From an uncultured bacterium (GTDB lineage Bacteria > Muiribacteriota > Ozemobacteria > Ozemobacterales > Ozemobacteraceae): 44,153 nt of DNA. The translations under genes and the position numbers were made by a program. The notes under the pieces were generated by a model. That model had not been told where the DNA came from, ran no database searches, and saw only the letters and a program-made list of their open reading frames with translations. Positions 15,967-25,656 of this stretch are shown piece after piece (the first letter of the stretch is position 1; the number at the start of each line of letters is the position of its first letter). The stretch lies in the NCBI GenBank assembly GCA_900317935.1, contig ONIU01000011.1, positions 1 through 44,153 of the forward strand, given 5' to 3'.

Positions 15967-16950
15967 TTGAATAGCAAACAAGTCAAATTTATCTTTTGCT
16001 TTTTACTTATAATCTTAGCAGTATCTTTCACTACAGGTTGTAAAAGTAAAAAGTCAAACAATCAAAAAACAACTAAGTCTTCAGTAAAACTTTCTAATTC
16101 TACTAAAAATATAACATTAGCGGAATTATTACCTAAAACAGATGTTGTAACCGGCAAATACAAGAAGGAACTGCCAGAAAAAGTTACTGATGAATATATG
16201 TATGGTACCCTTGCCGGACAATACGGGAAACTGGATGTGTGCGAAGAACACTTGATAAAAACTCTTAAAATGGAAAAGTTGTTCATTGAAGCCCATCATA
16301 ATCTTGGTTTGTGTTACTATAAACAAGGCCGTGTTAATGAAGCTGTAAAAGAATGGAAGCAGACATTGGCATTATGTCCAACTTATGCTGAAACCTATTA
16401 TAATTTGTCAATATTCATGATGGATATGAATAGAGAAAATGATGCAATAGAACTTCTGAACAGATGTGTGAAATATGACCCATTTCATTTGAAAGCAAGA
16501 TATGCATTGGGCTCAATCTGTAAACAAAAAGGCCAAAACCAGGAAGCAATTATACATTTTAAGGCTTATGAAAGCAAAGATAGAGGCGATCCCAGGGTTT
16601 TAATCGCTCTTGGAGAGTTATATCTTCTTGAAGGTCAGCATGATGCTTCTTTAAAAGCCTTTGAATCAGCTTCAAGAATAGACCAGAAAAATGGCAAGGT
16701 ATTTTATCAACTCGGAATTGCTTATCATAGACGCGGTTTGTTAGATAACGCAATAATGAATTATAAACGTGCTTCTGAATTGATGCCTAACAATGTTGAC
16801 TGTTACATCAATCTTGGAGACATATACGCTAGCCGTAACGAATTTGCATCAGCCTTAGCTTCGTATAATGCTGCCCTAGGCATTGATCCTTCAAACAGCT
16901 ATGCCTCACGCAAAGCTAAGGTAGTAGAAGCAAAACTCTTAGAAAAATGA
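15967..16950 (+). CDS. TPR lipoprotein
   Basis: The 327-residue product has a lipoprotein signal ending SFTTGC (C25), a Lys/Ser-rich tether (26-55) and about seven TPR units from residue 75 to the end (YGTLAGQYGKLDVCEEHLIKTL, AHHNLGLCYYKQGRVNEAVKEW, AETYYNLSIFMMDMNRENDA and onward). It resembles PilF/PilW-type or BamD-like envelope TPR lipoproteins, and a pilotin-like role for type IV pili is possible given the pilin upstream, but that is inference. The start is TTG, supported by GGGAG eight bases upstream. The stop overlaps the next start (ATGA). Confidence 0.87.
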   Translation: MNSKQVKFIFCFLLIILAVSFTTGCKSKKSNNQKTTKSSVKLSNSTKNITLAELLPKTDVVTGKYKKELPEKVTDEYMYGTLAGQYGKLDVCEEHLIKTLKMEKLFIEAHHNLGLCYYKQGRVNEAVKEWKQTLALCPTYAETYYNLSIFMMDMNRENDAIELLNRCVKYDPFHLKARYALGSICKQKGQNQEAIIHFKAYESKDRGDPRVLIALGELYLLEGQHDASLKAFESASRIDQKNGKVFYQLGIAYHRRGLLDNAIMNYKRASELMPNNVDCYINLGDIYASRNEFASALASYNAALGIDPSNSYASRKAKVVEAKLLEK

Positions 16951-17207
16951 GTAAATCATATACCTTCGGAGATAGCCCTTCAAAAAATCTGTCTCCAAAA
17001 GAAAAAGTTCAATATTCTATTCTAGGAAACCGACTTGGTCTTTCAGATGAGAATGCCCGTCTTTTATTAGAATCACTTCATAAAGATACTGCTCATATTT
17101 TTTCTATACCAGAATCATTAGTTTCTTCAGAAATTGATTTTTCCGGAAGAGACTTTGACCTGGTATTTACAATCAACAAACAAAATACACCTTCAAGCAA
17201 AGTATGA
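16947..17207 (+). CDS. Small protein of unknown function, coupled on both sides
   Basis: This 86-residue frame starts with an ATG overlapping the stop of the TPR lipoprotein and ends with a TGA overlapping the ATG of the radical SAM gene, four bases each, so it is very likely translated. It has no signal peptide, no membrane segment and no cysteine. The middle (KEKVQYSILGNRLGLSDENARLLLESL) looks like two helices, possibly helix-turn-helix-like, followed by a beta-rich Ser/Asp segment. I do not recognise a family. Its position suggests it may serve the radical SAM protein or simply bridge translation. Confidence 0.75.
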   Translation: MSKSYTFGDSPSKNLSPKEKVQYSILGNRLGLSDENARLLLESLHKDTAHIFSIPESLVSSEIDFSGRDFDLVFTINKQNTPSSKV

Positions 17208-18913
17208 ATAATATAATAAATCAAATATCGCATTGGGAACTATTGGACATAGAGAAACCAGCCCGCTATCTAGGCGGTGAAGCTAACCAAGCAAAGATCA
17301 AAGCTAATCCAAAGCTTAGAGTTTGCCTGGTTTTTCCAGATTTATATGAACTAGGAATGTCTAATCAAGCCATAAAAATATTTTATGAATCCATAAACAA
17401 CAGAGATGATGTTATGGCTGAAAGATGTTTTGCTCCTTGGCCTGATTTCGAGGCACTTCTTAGAAGAAAAAACCTACCTCTTTATTCGTTGGAAACCGGA
17501 ACAGCATTAAATCAATTTGATGCTCTATATATTACTCTTCCATATGAAATGACATTTACCAATGTTCTTTATATTTTAGATCTTGGTGGAATTCCGCTTC
17601 TTTGGAAAGATAGAAAAGACGGGCCTGTAATAATCGCTGGCGGTCCTTCAGCAGCTAATCCGATGCCAGTATCAAAATTTATGGATGCGATTTTTATTGG
17701 TGACGGCGAAGAATCAATTCTAGAAATGTGTGACGTTCTGATTTCTGCTAAAGAAGCAAAGAGCAGCATATCAGAAAAAAGAAAAGCTTTAAGCAAAATT
17801 TCTGGAATGTGGGTTCCTGAATTTCCTGCAAAATCTGTTACACGAAGAGTATTCAAAGGGTTTTCACAAAGCGCTCCTCCACTGCATCCCGTTGTGCCAA
17901 ATGTTCAGGCAACCCATAACCGTGCTGCTATAGAAATATTCAGAGGATGTATCAGGGGTTGCCGTTTCTGCAATGCAGGTTTTTACTACAGACCCAAAAG
18001 GGAACGCCCTGTCGAAAATATTGTTAAATATTCCTGTGAAATGCTGAAAAATACAGGAGAAGAAACATTAGGTCTTCTTTCTTTATCTACTTCAGATTAT
18101 TCAAATTTTGAAAGCTTAGTAAAAGCTTTACAAGCTTCAAAGCTTTATCCAGAACAAACGATTTCAATTCCTTCGCTGAGAATGAATGATAATACAATAA
18201 AACTTTTGGATGAAACCCCTCAGATTAGAAAAGGCGGTTTAACATTCGCTCCTGAAGCAGGTACACAACGTTTAAGAGATGTTATAAATAAAAATATTAC
18301 AGAAGAAGACATCATAAACGTAATGAAAACAACAGGAGATTCTGAATACCGTACCGTAAAACTATATTTTATGATGGGTCTTCCCTTTGAAAAAGATGAA
18401 GATATCGAAGGCATTGTTGCTTTAGTTAAGAGACTTGAAGAAATCGGCCGTTCCACTAAGCCTAAGAAGCAGATCTCCATTAGCTTATCTGGTTTTATCC
18501 CCAAACCATTTACTCCTTTTCAATGGGCAGGTCAGAATTCAATAGATGAATTAAAAAGAAAAAGAGTCATGGTTTGCAAAGGCTTAGAAGGAAGTTCTAC
18601 CAAAATATCATGGAGAGAAGAATACCTTTGCCTGTTAGAATCTGTTTTAGCCCGTGGCGATGAAAAGATATGCGATTTGATTTTAGCCGCTTACCAAAAC
18701 GGTTGTAAATTGGACGGATGGTTTGAACACTTTAGTCGAGAAGGATGGGAAAAAGCTTTCGAACAGACAGGAATAAAAGCCGAAGACTACACAAGAAGTC
18801 ATAATATTTCTGAAAAACTGCCGTGGGATTTCATTGATTTCCTTACTCCAAGAGCATTTTTTGAAAAGGAATACAGACGTGCCGCAGAAATAGCAGGAGA
18901 AGAAGTAGAATGA
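17204..18913 (+). CDS. B12-binding-type radical SAM protein (TIGR03960-like)
   Basis: The 569-residue enzyme has an N-terminal Rossmann-like region in the place of a B12-binding domain (LRVCLVFPDLYELGMSNQAIKIFYESIN ... GGPSAANPMPVSKFMDAIFIGDGE). The radical SAM core follows, with the cluster motif C249-x3-C253-x2-C256 (FRGCIRGCRFCNAGFYYRP), APEAGTQRLRDVINK and a C-terminal region ending with WDFIDF. It matches the family encoded next to the DUF2344 protein and RNase G in many bacteria. The reaction is not known; a tRNA or rRNA modification role is often suspected because of the neighbours. Its stop overlaps the next ATG. Confidence 0.9.
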   Translation: MNNIINQISHWELLDIEKPARYLGGEANQAKIKANPKLRVCLVFPDLYELGMSNQAIKIFYESINNRDDVMAERCFAPWPDFEALLRRKNLPLYSLETGTALNQFDALYITLPYEMTFTNVLYILDLGGIPLLWKDRKDGPVIIAGGPSAANPMPVSKFMDAIFIGDGEESILEMCDVLISAKEAKSSISEKRKALSKISGMWVPEFPAKSVTRRVFKGFSQSAPPLHPVVPNVQATHNRAAIEIFRGCIRGCRFCNAGFYYRPKRERPVENIVKYSCEMLKNTGEETLGLLSLSTSDYSNFESLVKALQASKLYPEQTISIPSLRMNDNTIKLLDETPQIRKGGLTFAPEAGTQRLRDVINKNITEEDIINVMKTTGDSEYRTVKLYFMMGLPFEKDEDIEGIVALVKRLEEIGRSTKPKKQISISLSGFIPKPFTPFQWAGQNSIDELKRKRVMVCKGLEGSSTKISWREEYLCLLESVLARGDEKICDLILAAYQNGCKLDGWFEHFSREGWEKAFEQTGIKAEDYTRSHNISEKLPWDFIDFLTPRAFFEKEYRRAAEIAGEEVE

Positions 18914-19587
18914 CGATTCAAATTACAGAAAACATTGAAAATCCAGATGAAATAAAAGCCAAGGTTATTTATACAAAGACTCAACAGGCCAGATATGTCG
19001 CTCATCTTGATAATATAGACGTAATGTGCAAAGCATTACGAAGAATTCAACTGCCATATGCTGTTTCTCAAGGCTGTCACCCTCGTCCAAAGCTTTCATT
19101 CGCCTCCCCTCTTCCACTTGGACATGCAAGTTACTGTGAATACTTTGTTGTTACACTAACAAGAAACATTGATCCAGAATGGTTGAAAGAAGCCTTAACA
19201 AAAGAGCTTCCCAACGGAATGGAAGTAATAGAAGTAATAACACCTTATCACGATAAAAGAACTAAAAACAAAGGTGATTGCGTAAAATATAGACTGACTT
19301 TTGATAATGAAGACATCTGCAGTAAGGCATTTGACTTCTTAATAAATCCGGAAACAACCTTTGAAATTGAAAGCAAAGGTAGAGTAAGAACCTATAAATT
19401 AGGTTCCGCAGTAAAAAAGCCCACAATGTATCACGAAGACAATAAATACTTTATTACAGCAGATTTTATTCAAGGATTAGCTGAGGTTCCATCTGTATCA
19501 AAAATCATTACAGCCCTCGCCAGATTTTTAGGCGATAGCAAAGACAGCCTTAAACTGATTGAACGTCTTTCTTTGCAGGCTTTATAA
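18910..19587 (+). CDS. DUF2344 (TIGR03936) radical-SAM partner protein
   Basis: The 225-residue protein carries KAKVIYTKTQQARYVAHLDNIDVMCKALRR, the RIQLPYAVSQGCHPRPKLSFASPLPLGHAS segment and EYFVVTLTR, typical of the small protein encoded beside, or fused to, the preceding radical SAM family. It begins four bases before the radical SAM stop, so the two are translationally coupled and probably form a complex. Its function is unknown. Here it is a separate gene rather than a fusion. The next gene, rng, begins 19 bases later, which reproduces an order seen widely in Gram-positive and other genomes. Confidence 0.9.
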   Translation: MTIQITENIENPDEIKAKVIYTKTQQARYVAHLDNIDVMCKALRRIQLPYAVSQGCHPRPKLSFASPLPLGHASYCEYFVVTLTRNIDPEWLKEALTKELPNGMEVIEVITPYHDKRTKNKGDCVKYRLTFDNEDICSKAFDFLINPETTFEIESKGRVRTYKLGSAVKKPTMYHEDNKYFITADFIQGLAEVPSVSKIITALARFLGDSKDSLKLIERLSLQAL

Positions 19588-19606
19588 AATTTTAGGAGTT
19601 AAAGAT

Positions 19607-21181
19607 TTGAGTAGAAAAATATTAGTAAACATAGGCCCTTATGAATCAAGAGCCGCGATAATAGAAGACGGCAGACTCTGCGAACTTATGTATGAAGTTG
19701 CCGATGATGAAAAAATTGTCGGATGCATTATAAAAGGCAGAGTAGCCAATATAGTTCCAGGCACCCAAAGTGCATTTGTTGATATAGGTATTCATAAAGA
19801 TGCTTTTTTAACTCTTAATGGAGTTGAGGAATTCAACAATTCCGACGCCCAGGACATTTTTAGAAGTCCTATACAGGATGTCTTAAAAGTAGGTCAGGAT
19901 GTTATTCTGCAGATTTTAAAAGAACCTACAGCAGCTAAAGGTCCTCGTTCCACCATGGCGATTTCATTCCCAGGCCGTTATCTGGTTTTCATGCCAACTC
20001 AAGCAAGTATTGGAGTTTCTAGAAGAATAAGTCAGGAAAAAGAAAGAGAAAGACTTAGAGCAATTGGTCAGAAACTTGCTCCTAAAGGAACTGGCATAGT
20101 TTTCAGAACAGCATCTGAAGGATTAGAAGAAGCTGCACTAAAAGCAGACCTTGATTTACTAATAAAAATGTGGAACAAGGTAGAAAAGAAAATGAAGAAA
20201 GCTCCACCCAGAACAATTCTTCATAGAGATATGCCTTTACCTTTAAAAGTTGCCCGAGACTATTTTGATGATGAAATAGACGAAATGATAGTAGACAATG
20301 AAGAAGCCTATAAATCAATAATAGAAGACTGTGAATTCCTATCACCTCTTCAAAGAGCTAGTTTAGAACTTTATAAAGAAAGCACACCTCTATTTGAAAA
20401 ATACGGAATAGAAAACGAAATAGAAAAAGCTATGTCTAGAAAAGTATGGCTGGATTCTGGTAGTTATTTATTCTTTGACAAAACCGAAGCTATGTATTGC
20501 ATAGACGTGAACTCGGGACGTTTTTCTGGCGGTTCAGATCTAGAAGAAACTGTTTTCAAAGTAAATATGGAAGCCGCAAAAGAAATAGCAAAACAAGTCC
20601 GTTTGCGCAATCTATCCGGAATGATAATAATAGATTTTATTGATATGGAAACTCCTGCTCATCGCAACCAAGTTCTGAAATGCCTGAAAGAAGGTTTCAA
20701 AGGTGATAAGAACAAGCCCAACATTCTTGATTTCTCAGAATTAGGCTTAGTCCAGATGACAAGACGCAGAACCTCTGCAAGCCTTGATGAAATTAGAAAA
20801 GAAGTCTGCCCATGCTGCCAAGGATCTGGTAAAGTTTATTCAAATCAGACAATGGCTAATGTAATAAAAACAAATATTCTTGAAGAAGCAAAGAGATATC
20901 AGACTCATAAATTAGTAGTTTATGCCCACAAATGTTTATTAGATGTTATCAGAGGACATAAAGATGAAAAACTCAAGGAATTATCAGAAAGATGTGGGCG
21001 AGAAATAATACTTCGACCAACAGACAGTTTTGAAACAGAATATTTCAAAATTGAACCAATTCTCGGAGAAACCGACCCTGTTGAAGAAGAAAAAGAACAT
21101 ATAAAAGAACAAATTCTTTTCAAACCTAGCTGGAACGATAATCGTTTTAGAGAAGAATCAATATTGCCTGTTAGTCATTAA
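19607..21181 (+). CDS. rng: Ribonuclease E/G family protein (RNase G)
   Basis: The 524-residue protein has an S1 RNA-binding domain (GCIIKGRVANIVPGTQSAFVDIGIHKDAFL), a 5' sensor or RNase-H-like part, and the DNase-I-like catalytic region with the metal-binding aspartates in AMYCIDVNSGRFSGG and GMIIIDFIDM. A Zn-link CPCCQGSGKV then joins to the small domain. It lacks the long disordered C-terminus of RNase E. It cuts single-stranded RNA during rRNA maturation and mRNA decay. I chose the TTG at 19607 because AGGAGT lies eight bases upstream and the protein then begins SRKILVNIGPYESRAAI as in homologues. rplU and rpmA, often next, are absent. Confidence 0.94.
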   Translation: MSRKILVNIGPYESRAAIIEDGRLCELMYEVADDEKIVGCIIKGRVANIVPGTQSAFVDIGIHKDAFLTLNGVEEFNNSDAQDIFRSPIQDVLKVGQDVILQILKEPTAAKGPRSTMAISFPGRYLVFMPTQASIGVSRRISQEKERERLRAIGQKLAPKGTGIVFRTASEGLEEAALKADLDLLIKMWNKVEKKMKKAPPRTILHRDMPLPLKVARDYFDDEIDEMIVDNEEAYKSIIEDCEFLSPLQRASLELYKESTPLFEKYGIENEIEKAMSRKVWLDSGSYLFFDKTEAMYCIDVNSGRFSGGSDLEETVFKVNMEAAKEIAKQVRLRNLSGMIIIDFIDMETPAHRNQVLKCLKEGFKGDKNKPNILDFSELGLVQMTRRRTSASLDEIRKEVCPCCQGSGKVYSNQTMANVIKTNILEEAKRYQTHKLVVYAHKCLLDVIRGHKDEKLKELSERCGREIILRPTDSFETEYFKIEPILGETDPVEEEKEHIKEQILFKPSWNDNRFREESILPVSH

Positions 21182-21196
21182 TTAAAGGAGTAAAAT

Positions 21197-21901
21197 ATGA
21201 AGGGAAAAATATTGGGATTAATATTTGGATTAGTCATAACAGTATCTACTCCAATGAATGCCGCAGAAATAAAGTATAATTTTTCTAAAGGCGCAATTTA
21301 TTCGTATACTTACACACAACAGGATGTTTCCGTTGCAGCAGCCCCAATAATAGCCCCTAAAAAAACTTCTGATAGTCAAAAGGTAGATTTTATTATTAAA
21401 ACAGTAGGTTTTCAGGACAATACCTTTATCTTAGATATAGGAAATCAAAATGCGACATTCAGACGTTATGTTTCTCCAAATGGCTCACTAAAAGGCTCTC
21501 CGGCAGAAGACAGAAACCGTTTGCCATTTTTCATTGTTTTTCCTGATGGAGACTGGAAAATAGGAACCTCTATCACCCAAAACAATGAAATAATAGCCTT
21601 TGGGAAGAAAATACCCGTTAAATGGAATCTTACTCTAGCAAAAGTAAATAGCATAAGAAATCTTGCTGAAATAACTTTTGAAACAAAATTTGGGGTTTCA
21701 GACGACAAATTCTTTTCCAGATTAATCAGCTATAAAGGTAAAATTATATTTAATATGGCTGAAGGGGTAATTCATCAAGCAGATTGGAGTTCTGATTACA
21801 AAGCAAAACTTATTTGTAAAGAAATTGCAATATCAAGAAATCTTTGGAGCTTTGAAAAGAAAACAACTTATAGCCTTAAAATGACAGGAGTTGAAAAATG
21901 A
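21197..21901 (+). CDS. Secreted protein of unknown function
   Basis: The 234-residue product has a clear signal peptide (MKGKILGLIFGLVITVSTPMNAAEIKY, cleavage near MNA|AE) and a mature part dominated by predicted beta strands (FDDNTFILDIGNQN-like, DWKIGTSITQNNEIIAFGKKIPVKWNLTLAKV, LAEITFETKFG). It contains one cysteine in the mature region, near the end. There is no motif I recognise. It has a strong ribosome site (AAAGGAGT) 15 bases after rng, and its stop overlaps the start of the next secreted protein, so the two are probably made together. Confidence 0.75.
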   Translation: MKGKILGLIFGLVITVSTPMNAAEIKYNFSKGAIYSYTYTQQDVSVAAAPIIAPKKTSDSQKVDFIIKTVGFQDNTFILDIGNQNATFRRYVSPNGSLKGSPAEDRNRLPFFIVFPDGDWKIGTSITQNNEIIAFGKKIPVKWNLTLAKVNSIRNLAEITFETKFGVSDDKFFSRLISYKGKIIFNMAEGVIHQADWSSDYKAKLICKEIAISRNLWSFEKKTTYSLKMTGVEK

Positions 21902-22752
21902 AAAAATATTACATAGCAATATTATTTACATTTATCTGCTCTATCAGTTTTTCTCAGACATCTGGCAACTATGATATAACAACCCCTTTTAAACTATGGA
22001 TTCTCAAGAATGAAGCCAAAGCTATGTCAGAATTAGGGCAAGACAGTATGCTCTTAGATGACAGTTCAACTCCTTTTGTAATTCTTCCAAAAATCTCCTT
22101 TATTCCTAAAAAAGCTGAAGAAGACCTTTGGAGTATTCATAGAAATATATATTCTTTTCTAAATGAAGTCCAAAAAATATATGAACTTGCAAAACACTTT
22201 GGAAATGGAAAACTAGCAGTAACTCTTAAACAAGCCAGACCAGAAATATGGGGATATTCAGCTTTGTATATTCCTTGCTTTTCTCTCCCAAAATCAGTAA
22301 TTAATTCTACAAGAAGTGCTTTTTTCAATTCTTTATTTATCGCAATAGGTCTTGATTTAAAACGTGATAAAGACTTATCTGCCAGACTAAAAACAGCTAT
22401 TCGACAGCTAAAAGATGAAGAATTCCGATTAACAAAAGAATATATTTCTACTTTCAAAGCCTTGTATCCATCGGAAAGGTCTGTTGTCCACCTGGAACAG
22501 TTTTTAGAACAAGGCGTTCAAAAGCAATTCGCAACAGGCATAACTGAAATTATCAATTCCGCAAAACAAATGGTTCCAGAACTGAAAACTACAGCCAAAA
22601 CAGTCATCAATATGAATGCTTCAGATGAAGAAGACGACTTGTTAAGTGAATTAGAATCACTTTCAGATACAAAAGCAGAAGAAGAATCCAAACCTGTTGA
22701 AAAAATGGAATCACCAGATCCAGATTCAGCAAATATTTACGATATATGGTAA
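21898..22752 (+). CDS. Secreted helical protein of unknown function
   Basis: The 284-residue protein starts with a signal peptide (MKKYYIAILFTFICSISFSQTSGNYD). The mature part is mostly helical (KAEEDLWSIHRNIYSFLNEVQKIYELAKHFG, LSARLKTAIRQLKDEEFRLTKEYISTF) and ends in a strongly acidic, disordered tail (DEEDDLLSELESLSDTKAEEESKPVEKMESPDPD). I recognise no family. It is coupled by a four-base overlap to the preceding beta-rich secreted protein and is followed by a terminator, so it closes this long plus-strand unit. The pair could act as envelope partners, but nothing in the sequence shows that directly. Confidence 0.75.
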   Translation: MKKYYIAILFTFICSISFSQTSGNYDITTPFKLWILKNEAKAMSELGQDSMLLDDSSTPFVILPKISFIPKKAEEDLWSIHRNIYSFLNEVQKIYELAKHFGNGKLAVTLKQARPEIWGYSALYIPCFSLPKSVINSTRSAFFNSLFIAIGLDLKRDKDLSARLKTAIRQLKDEEFRLTKEYISTFKALYPSERSVVHLEQFLEQGVQKQFATGITEIINSAKQMVPELKTTAKTVINMNASDEEDDLLSELESLSDTKAEEESKPVEKMESPDPDSANIYDIW

Positions 22753-22760
22753 AAAGAAAA

Positions 22761-22788
22761 CCACGCGATTAACGCGTGGCTTTTTTTT
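22761..22788. terminator. Bidirectional terminator between secreted-protein gene and rpoD
   Basis: CCACGCG (22761-22767) pairs with CGCGTGG (22773-22779) around a five-base loop, with a run of eight Ts to the right and an A-rich run to the left. It lies between two convergent genes (ends at 22752 and 22787), and the right U-run touches the rpoD stop. Confidence 0.93.
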
Positions 22789-23800
22789 ATCTATTATAGT
22801 AATCTCTCAGTTTTGGAGAAGAATTTACACGAAGTTTTTTAAGCGACTTTTCTTCTATTTGTCTAACTCGTTCTCGTGTAACTCCCATTATTCTACCTAT
22901 TTCTTCTAAGCTTCTAGGAATACCGTCTTCAAGCCCAAACCTCAATTTAATAACTGTCTGCTCACGTTCACTTAAAGTTTCTAAGACCTTAGATATCTGA
23001 TCTCTAAGAATGTTGTCGATAACAGCTTCTTCTGGACTGACAGCGCCTTCATTGGAAATATAATTTTCCAAAACAGTGTCATCTTTATCACCAACAGTGA
23101 CTTCCAAAGAGACTGGTTCCTGAGTTAGTTTTTGAATTTCTTTAATCTTTTCTATAGGCAAATCTGTTTGTTTAGCCAATTCTTCAGTAGTTGGTTCTCT
23201 GCCATACTGCTGAACAAAATTGCTGATTTGTCTTCTAACTTTATTCACCAGTTCCATTATATGAACAGGTATTCTGATAACTCTGGATTGTTCTGCTATT
23301 GCACGTGTAATAGCCTGTCTTATCCACCAGGTAGAATAAGTAGAAAACTTATACCCCATTGTATAATCAAATTTTTCAATAGAACGAAGTAAGCCTAAAT
23401 TTCCTTCTTGAATGAGGTCCAAGAATAGCAAACCTCTATTTGTATACTTTTTGGCAATACTTACAACAAGACGTAAATTTGCAGTAACAAGAGCCTCCCT
23501 AGCTTCATGATCACCCTCAAGAATGCGTTTCGCAAACTCTCTTTCCTGATCATGAGTTGCTAAAGTAAGCTTTGTCAATTGCTGAAGATAAAGCTTAACA
23601 GAGTCGTCAAAAATAGATTCTTCCTTAAGCTTTTCTCGTTCATCCTGAATATCAACTACATCATCAGAATGATTTTGAAAATCATTATCTTCATTATTTA
23701 TCTCAGAATCAGAGACAGAAGAATTATCTTCTATGCTGACTTTGCTTTCATCAGCATTATTAGTAAGATTTTCTTCAACTTTTGCCTTTTTCCTAGGCAT
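22787..23800 (-). CDS. rpoD: RNA polymerase primary sigma factor (RpoD/SigA type)
   Basis: The 337-residue sigma-70 has region 1.2 ([18 protein letters not shown]), region 2 ([62 protein letters not shown]), region 3 ([16 protein letters not shown]) and region 4 ([15 protein letters not shown]). Regions 2.3-2.4 match primary sigma factors. The first 65 residues are acidic and Asn/Ser-rich ([15 protein letters not shown]) and lack a recognisable region 1.1, so this is a short primary sigma or a close relative; a second copy elsewhere cannot be excluded. Its ATG overlaps the accA stop by eight bases, tying it to fatty-acid synthesis genes. Confidence 0.92.
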   Translation of the reverse strand: MPRKKAKVEENLTNNADESKVSIEDNSSVSDSEINNEDNDFQNHSDDVVDIQDEREKLKEESIFDDSVKLYLQQLTKLTLATHDQEREFAKRILEGDHEAREALVTANLRLVVSIAKKYTNRGLLFLDLIQEGNLGLLRSIEKFDYTMGYKFSTYSTWWIRQAITRAIAEQSRVIRIPVHIMELVNKVRRQISNFVQQYGREPTTEELAKQTDLPIEKIKEIQKLTQEPVSLEVTVGDKDDTVLENYISNEGAVSPEEAVIDNILRDQISKVLETLSEREQTVIKLRFGLEDGIPRSLEEIGRIMGVTRERVRQIEEKSLKKLRVNSSPKLRDYYNR

Positions 23801-24782
23801 TTACTTCTCCTTGAAGAGCAAATTTACCCATAGCTCTGAATTTTTTATAACGTTGTATTATTAATTCATCGGCAGAAATTTCTTTTAAACAAGGCAAATT
23901 ATTAAAAATACATTTACGAATTTCTTCCGCTGCCTGACGATAATCTCTATGAGCAGCTCCTAATGGCTCTGGAAGAATACCATCAATTATTCCTGCTTCA
24001 AGTAAATTTTTAGCACGAAGCTGCAAACTGCCAGCAGCCACTTCAACTTTTGAAGGGTCATTCCACAAAATTGCCGCACAACCTTCAGCAGAAATAACAG
24101 AATAAACAGAATATTCAAACATAAATATTCTATCACCTACTCCTAATGCTAGAGCGCCACCACTACCACCTTCACCGGTAACAAAACATAAAATAGGAAC
24201 TCTTATTTCGGACATTTCTGCTAAAGACTCGGCAATAGCGTTGCTTTGCCCTCTTTCTTCAGCTCCTATTCCAGGAAAAGCGCCTGGAGTATCTATAAAA
24301 GTAATAATCGGCAGATTAAAATGCTCCGCCATATGCATTAATCTTATAGCTTTACGATATCCTTCAGGATGTGCCATACCGAAGTTTCTATTAATGTTTT
24401 CTTCAGTGTCATGGCCTTTCTGATGACCAATCAGCATTACACTATATTCGCCTATTTTTCCAATACCGCCAACAATAGCCTTATCATCGCCAAATTCTCT
24501 GTCACCATGAAGTTCAAAAAAGTCTTCTCCGCAAAGCAGATTGATGTAATCTATAGTTGAAGGTCTTTCAATGTGCCTTGCCACTTGGATAGCCTGAAAT
24601 GGTGTAAGATTAGAATATATATCTTTTTTGCGGTTAATAACACGACTTTCAACAGAATCTATCCAATTCTGAAGTTCATCTTTTTCTTCTTTATCAGTAT
24701 CGTTGCTTTCTTGAGTAGCTTTTAATTCATTCAGATATTGTTCATCGCCAGAAAAGCTTTCAAAATCTAAATATTTTGGCAT
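23793..24782 (-). CDS. accA: Acetyl-CoA carboxylase carboxyltransferase subunit alpha
   Basis: The 329-residue protein has the family N-terminus (LDFESF ... [12 protein letters not shown]), [32 protein letters not shown], the carboxyl-binding [29 protein letters not shown] and [38 protein letters not shown]. With AccD it transfers carboxyl from biotin to acetyl-CoA to form malonyl-CoA. It starts one base after the accD stop. A normal-length gene, followed by overlapping rpoD. AccB and AccC (biotin carrier and carboxylase) are not in the window. Confidence 0.97.
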   Translation of the reverse strand: MPKYLDFESFSGDEQYLNELKATQESNDTDKEEKDELQNWIDSVESRVINRKKDIYSNLTPFQAIQVARHIERPSTIDYINLLCGEDFFELHGDREFGDDKAIVGGIGKIGEYSVMLIGHQKGHDTEENINRNFGMAHPEGYRKAIRLMHMAEHFNLPIITFIDTPGAFPGIGAEERGQSNAIAESLAEMSEIRVPILCFVTGEGGSGGALALGVGDRIFMFEYSVYSVISAEGCAAILWNDPSKVEVAAGSLQLRAKNLLEAGIIDGILPEPLGAAHRDYRQAAEEIRKCIFNNLPCLKEISADELIIQRYKKFRAMGKFALQGEVNA

Positions 24783-24783
24783 T

Positions 24784-25647
24784 TTAATTACTCCCGGCTA
24801 TCTGTAATAATCTTAAAAGCTTGCTAATAGAAGCTTTCAAATCGGCACGACTGACGATAGCGTCTATCATACCATGTTCCAAAAGAAACTGTGAACGCTG
24901 AAATCCTTTTGGAAGCTTCTGTCTTATAGTTTGTTCGATAACTCTAGGCCCGGCAAAACCGATTAAAGCACCTGGTTCAGCAATATTGAAATCGCCTAAT
25001 GTTGCGAAACTGGCAGAAACCCCACCTGTAGTTGGATCAGCTAACACAGAAATATAGGGCAAACCAGTATGTTTATATCGTTTTACAGCAGCAGAGGTCT
25101 TTGCCATCTGCATTAGAGAGAAAATACCTTCCTGCATTCTAGCACCACCACTTGATGTTACTATAATAACAGGCAGTTTGCTTTCTATACCTTCTTCAAA
25201 TAATCTTGCAACTCTTTCACCAACAACAGAACCCATACTTCCACCCATAAAATCAAAATTCATGACCCCTAGAAGTATAGGAATGCTATCTAATTTAGCT
25301 TTGCCAACAATGATTGCTTCATTTATAACCAAAGCATTTTCATCGTTTTCTTTAGAAGCATTTTTTTCTAAAGCTTCAGATACTCTTTGTGGGTATGGTT
25401 TTGAATCAACAAAATTAATAGGGTCTACGGGAATAATATTTTGAAAGAGTTCTTCGAATGAGCCTTCATCTACCAAAAGCTTAACTCTATCTCGTATAGG
25501 CATTCTCATGTGGTGATTACACTTATCACAGACATAATTATTCTTTGGTATATCTTCTATTCTTAGGTCTTCACCACAGCCAGGACACTTCTTCCAATTT
25601 TCAGAATAAGTGCTTCGGCTTCTCCAGAATTTTTCTAATATGCTCAT
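24784..25647 (-). CDS. accD: Acetyl-CoA carboxylase carboxyltransferase subunit beta
   Basis: The 287-residue protein has the N-terminal zinc ribbon (CPGCGEDL ... YVCDKCNHHMR), which binds RNA and DNA in E. coli, followed by the crotonase-like carboxyltransferase fold with VMNFDFMGGSMGSVVGERVARLFE, VTSSGGARMQEGIFSLMQMAKTSAA, LADPTTGGVSASFATLGD and GFAGPRVIEQTIRQKLP. It partners AccA, encoded next. It is the first gene of accD-accA-rpoD. The ribosome site before the ATG at 25647 is weak, and the predicted promoter leaves almost no leader. Confidence 0.97.
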   Translation of the reverse strand: MSILEKFWRSRSTYSENWKKCPGCGEDLRIEDIPKNNYVCDKCNHHMRMPIRDRVKLLVDEGSFEELFQNIIPVDPINFVDSKPYPQRVSEALEKNASKENDENALVINEAIIVGKAKLDSIPILLGVMNFDFMGGSMGSVVGERVARLFEEGIESKLPVIIVTSSGGARMQEGIFSLMQMAKTSAAVKRYKHTGLPYISVLADPTTGGVSASFATLGDFNIAEPGALIGFAGPRVIEQTIRQKLPKGFQRSQFLLEHGMIDAIVSRADLKASISKLLRLLQIAGSN

Positions 25648-25656
25648 TTATTTGGT

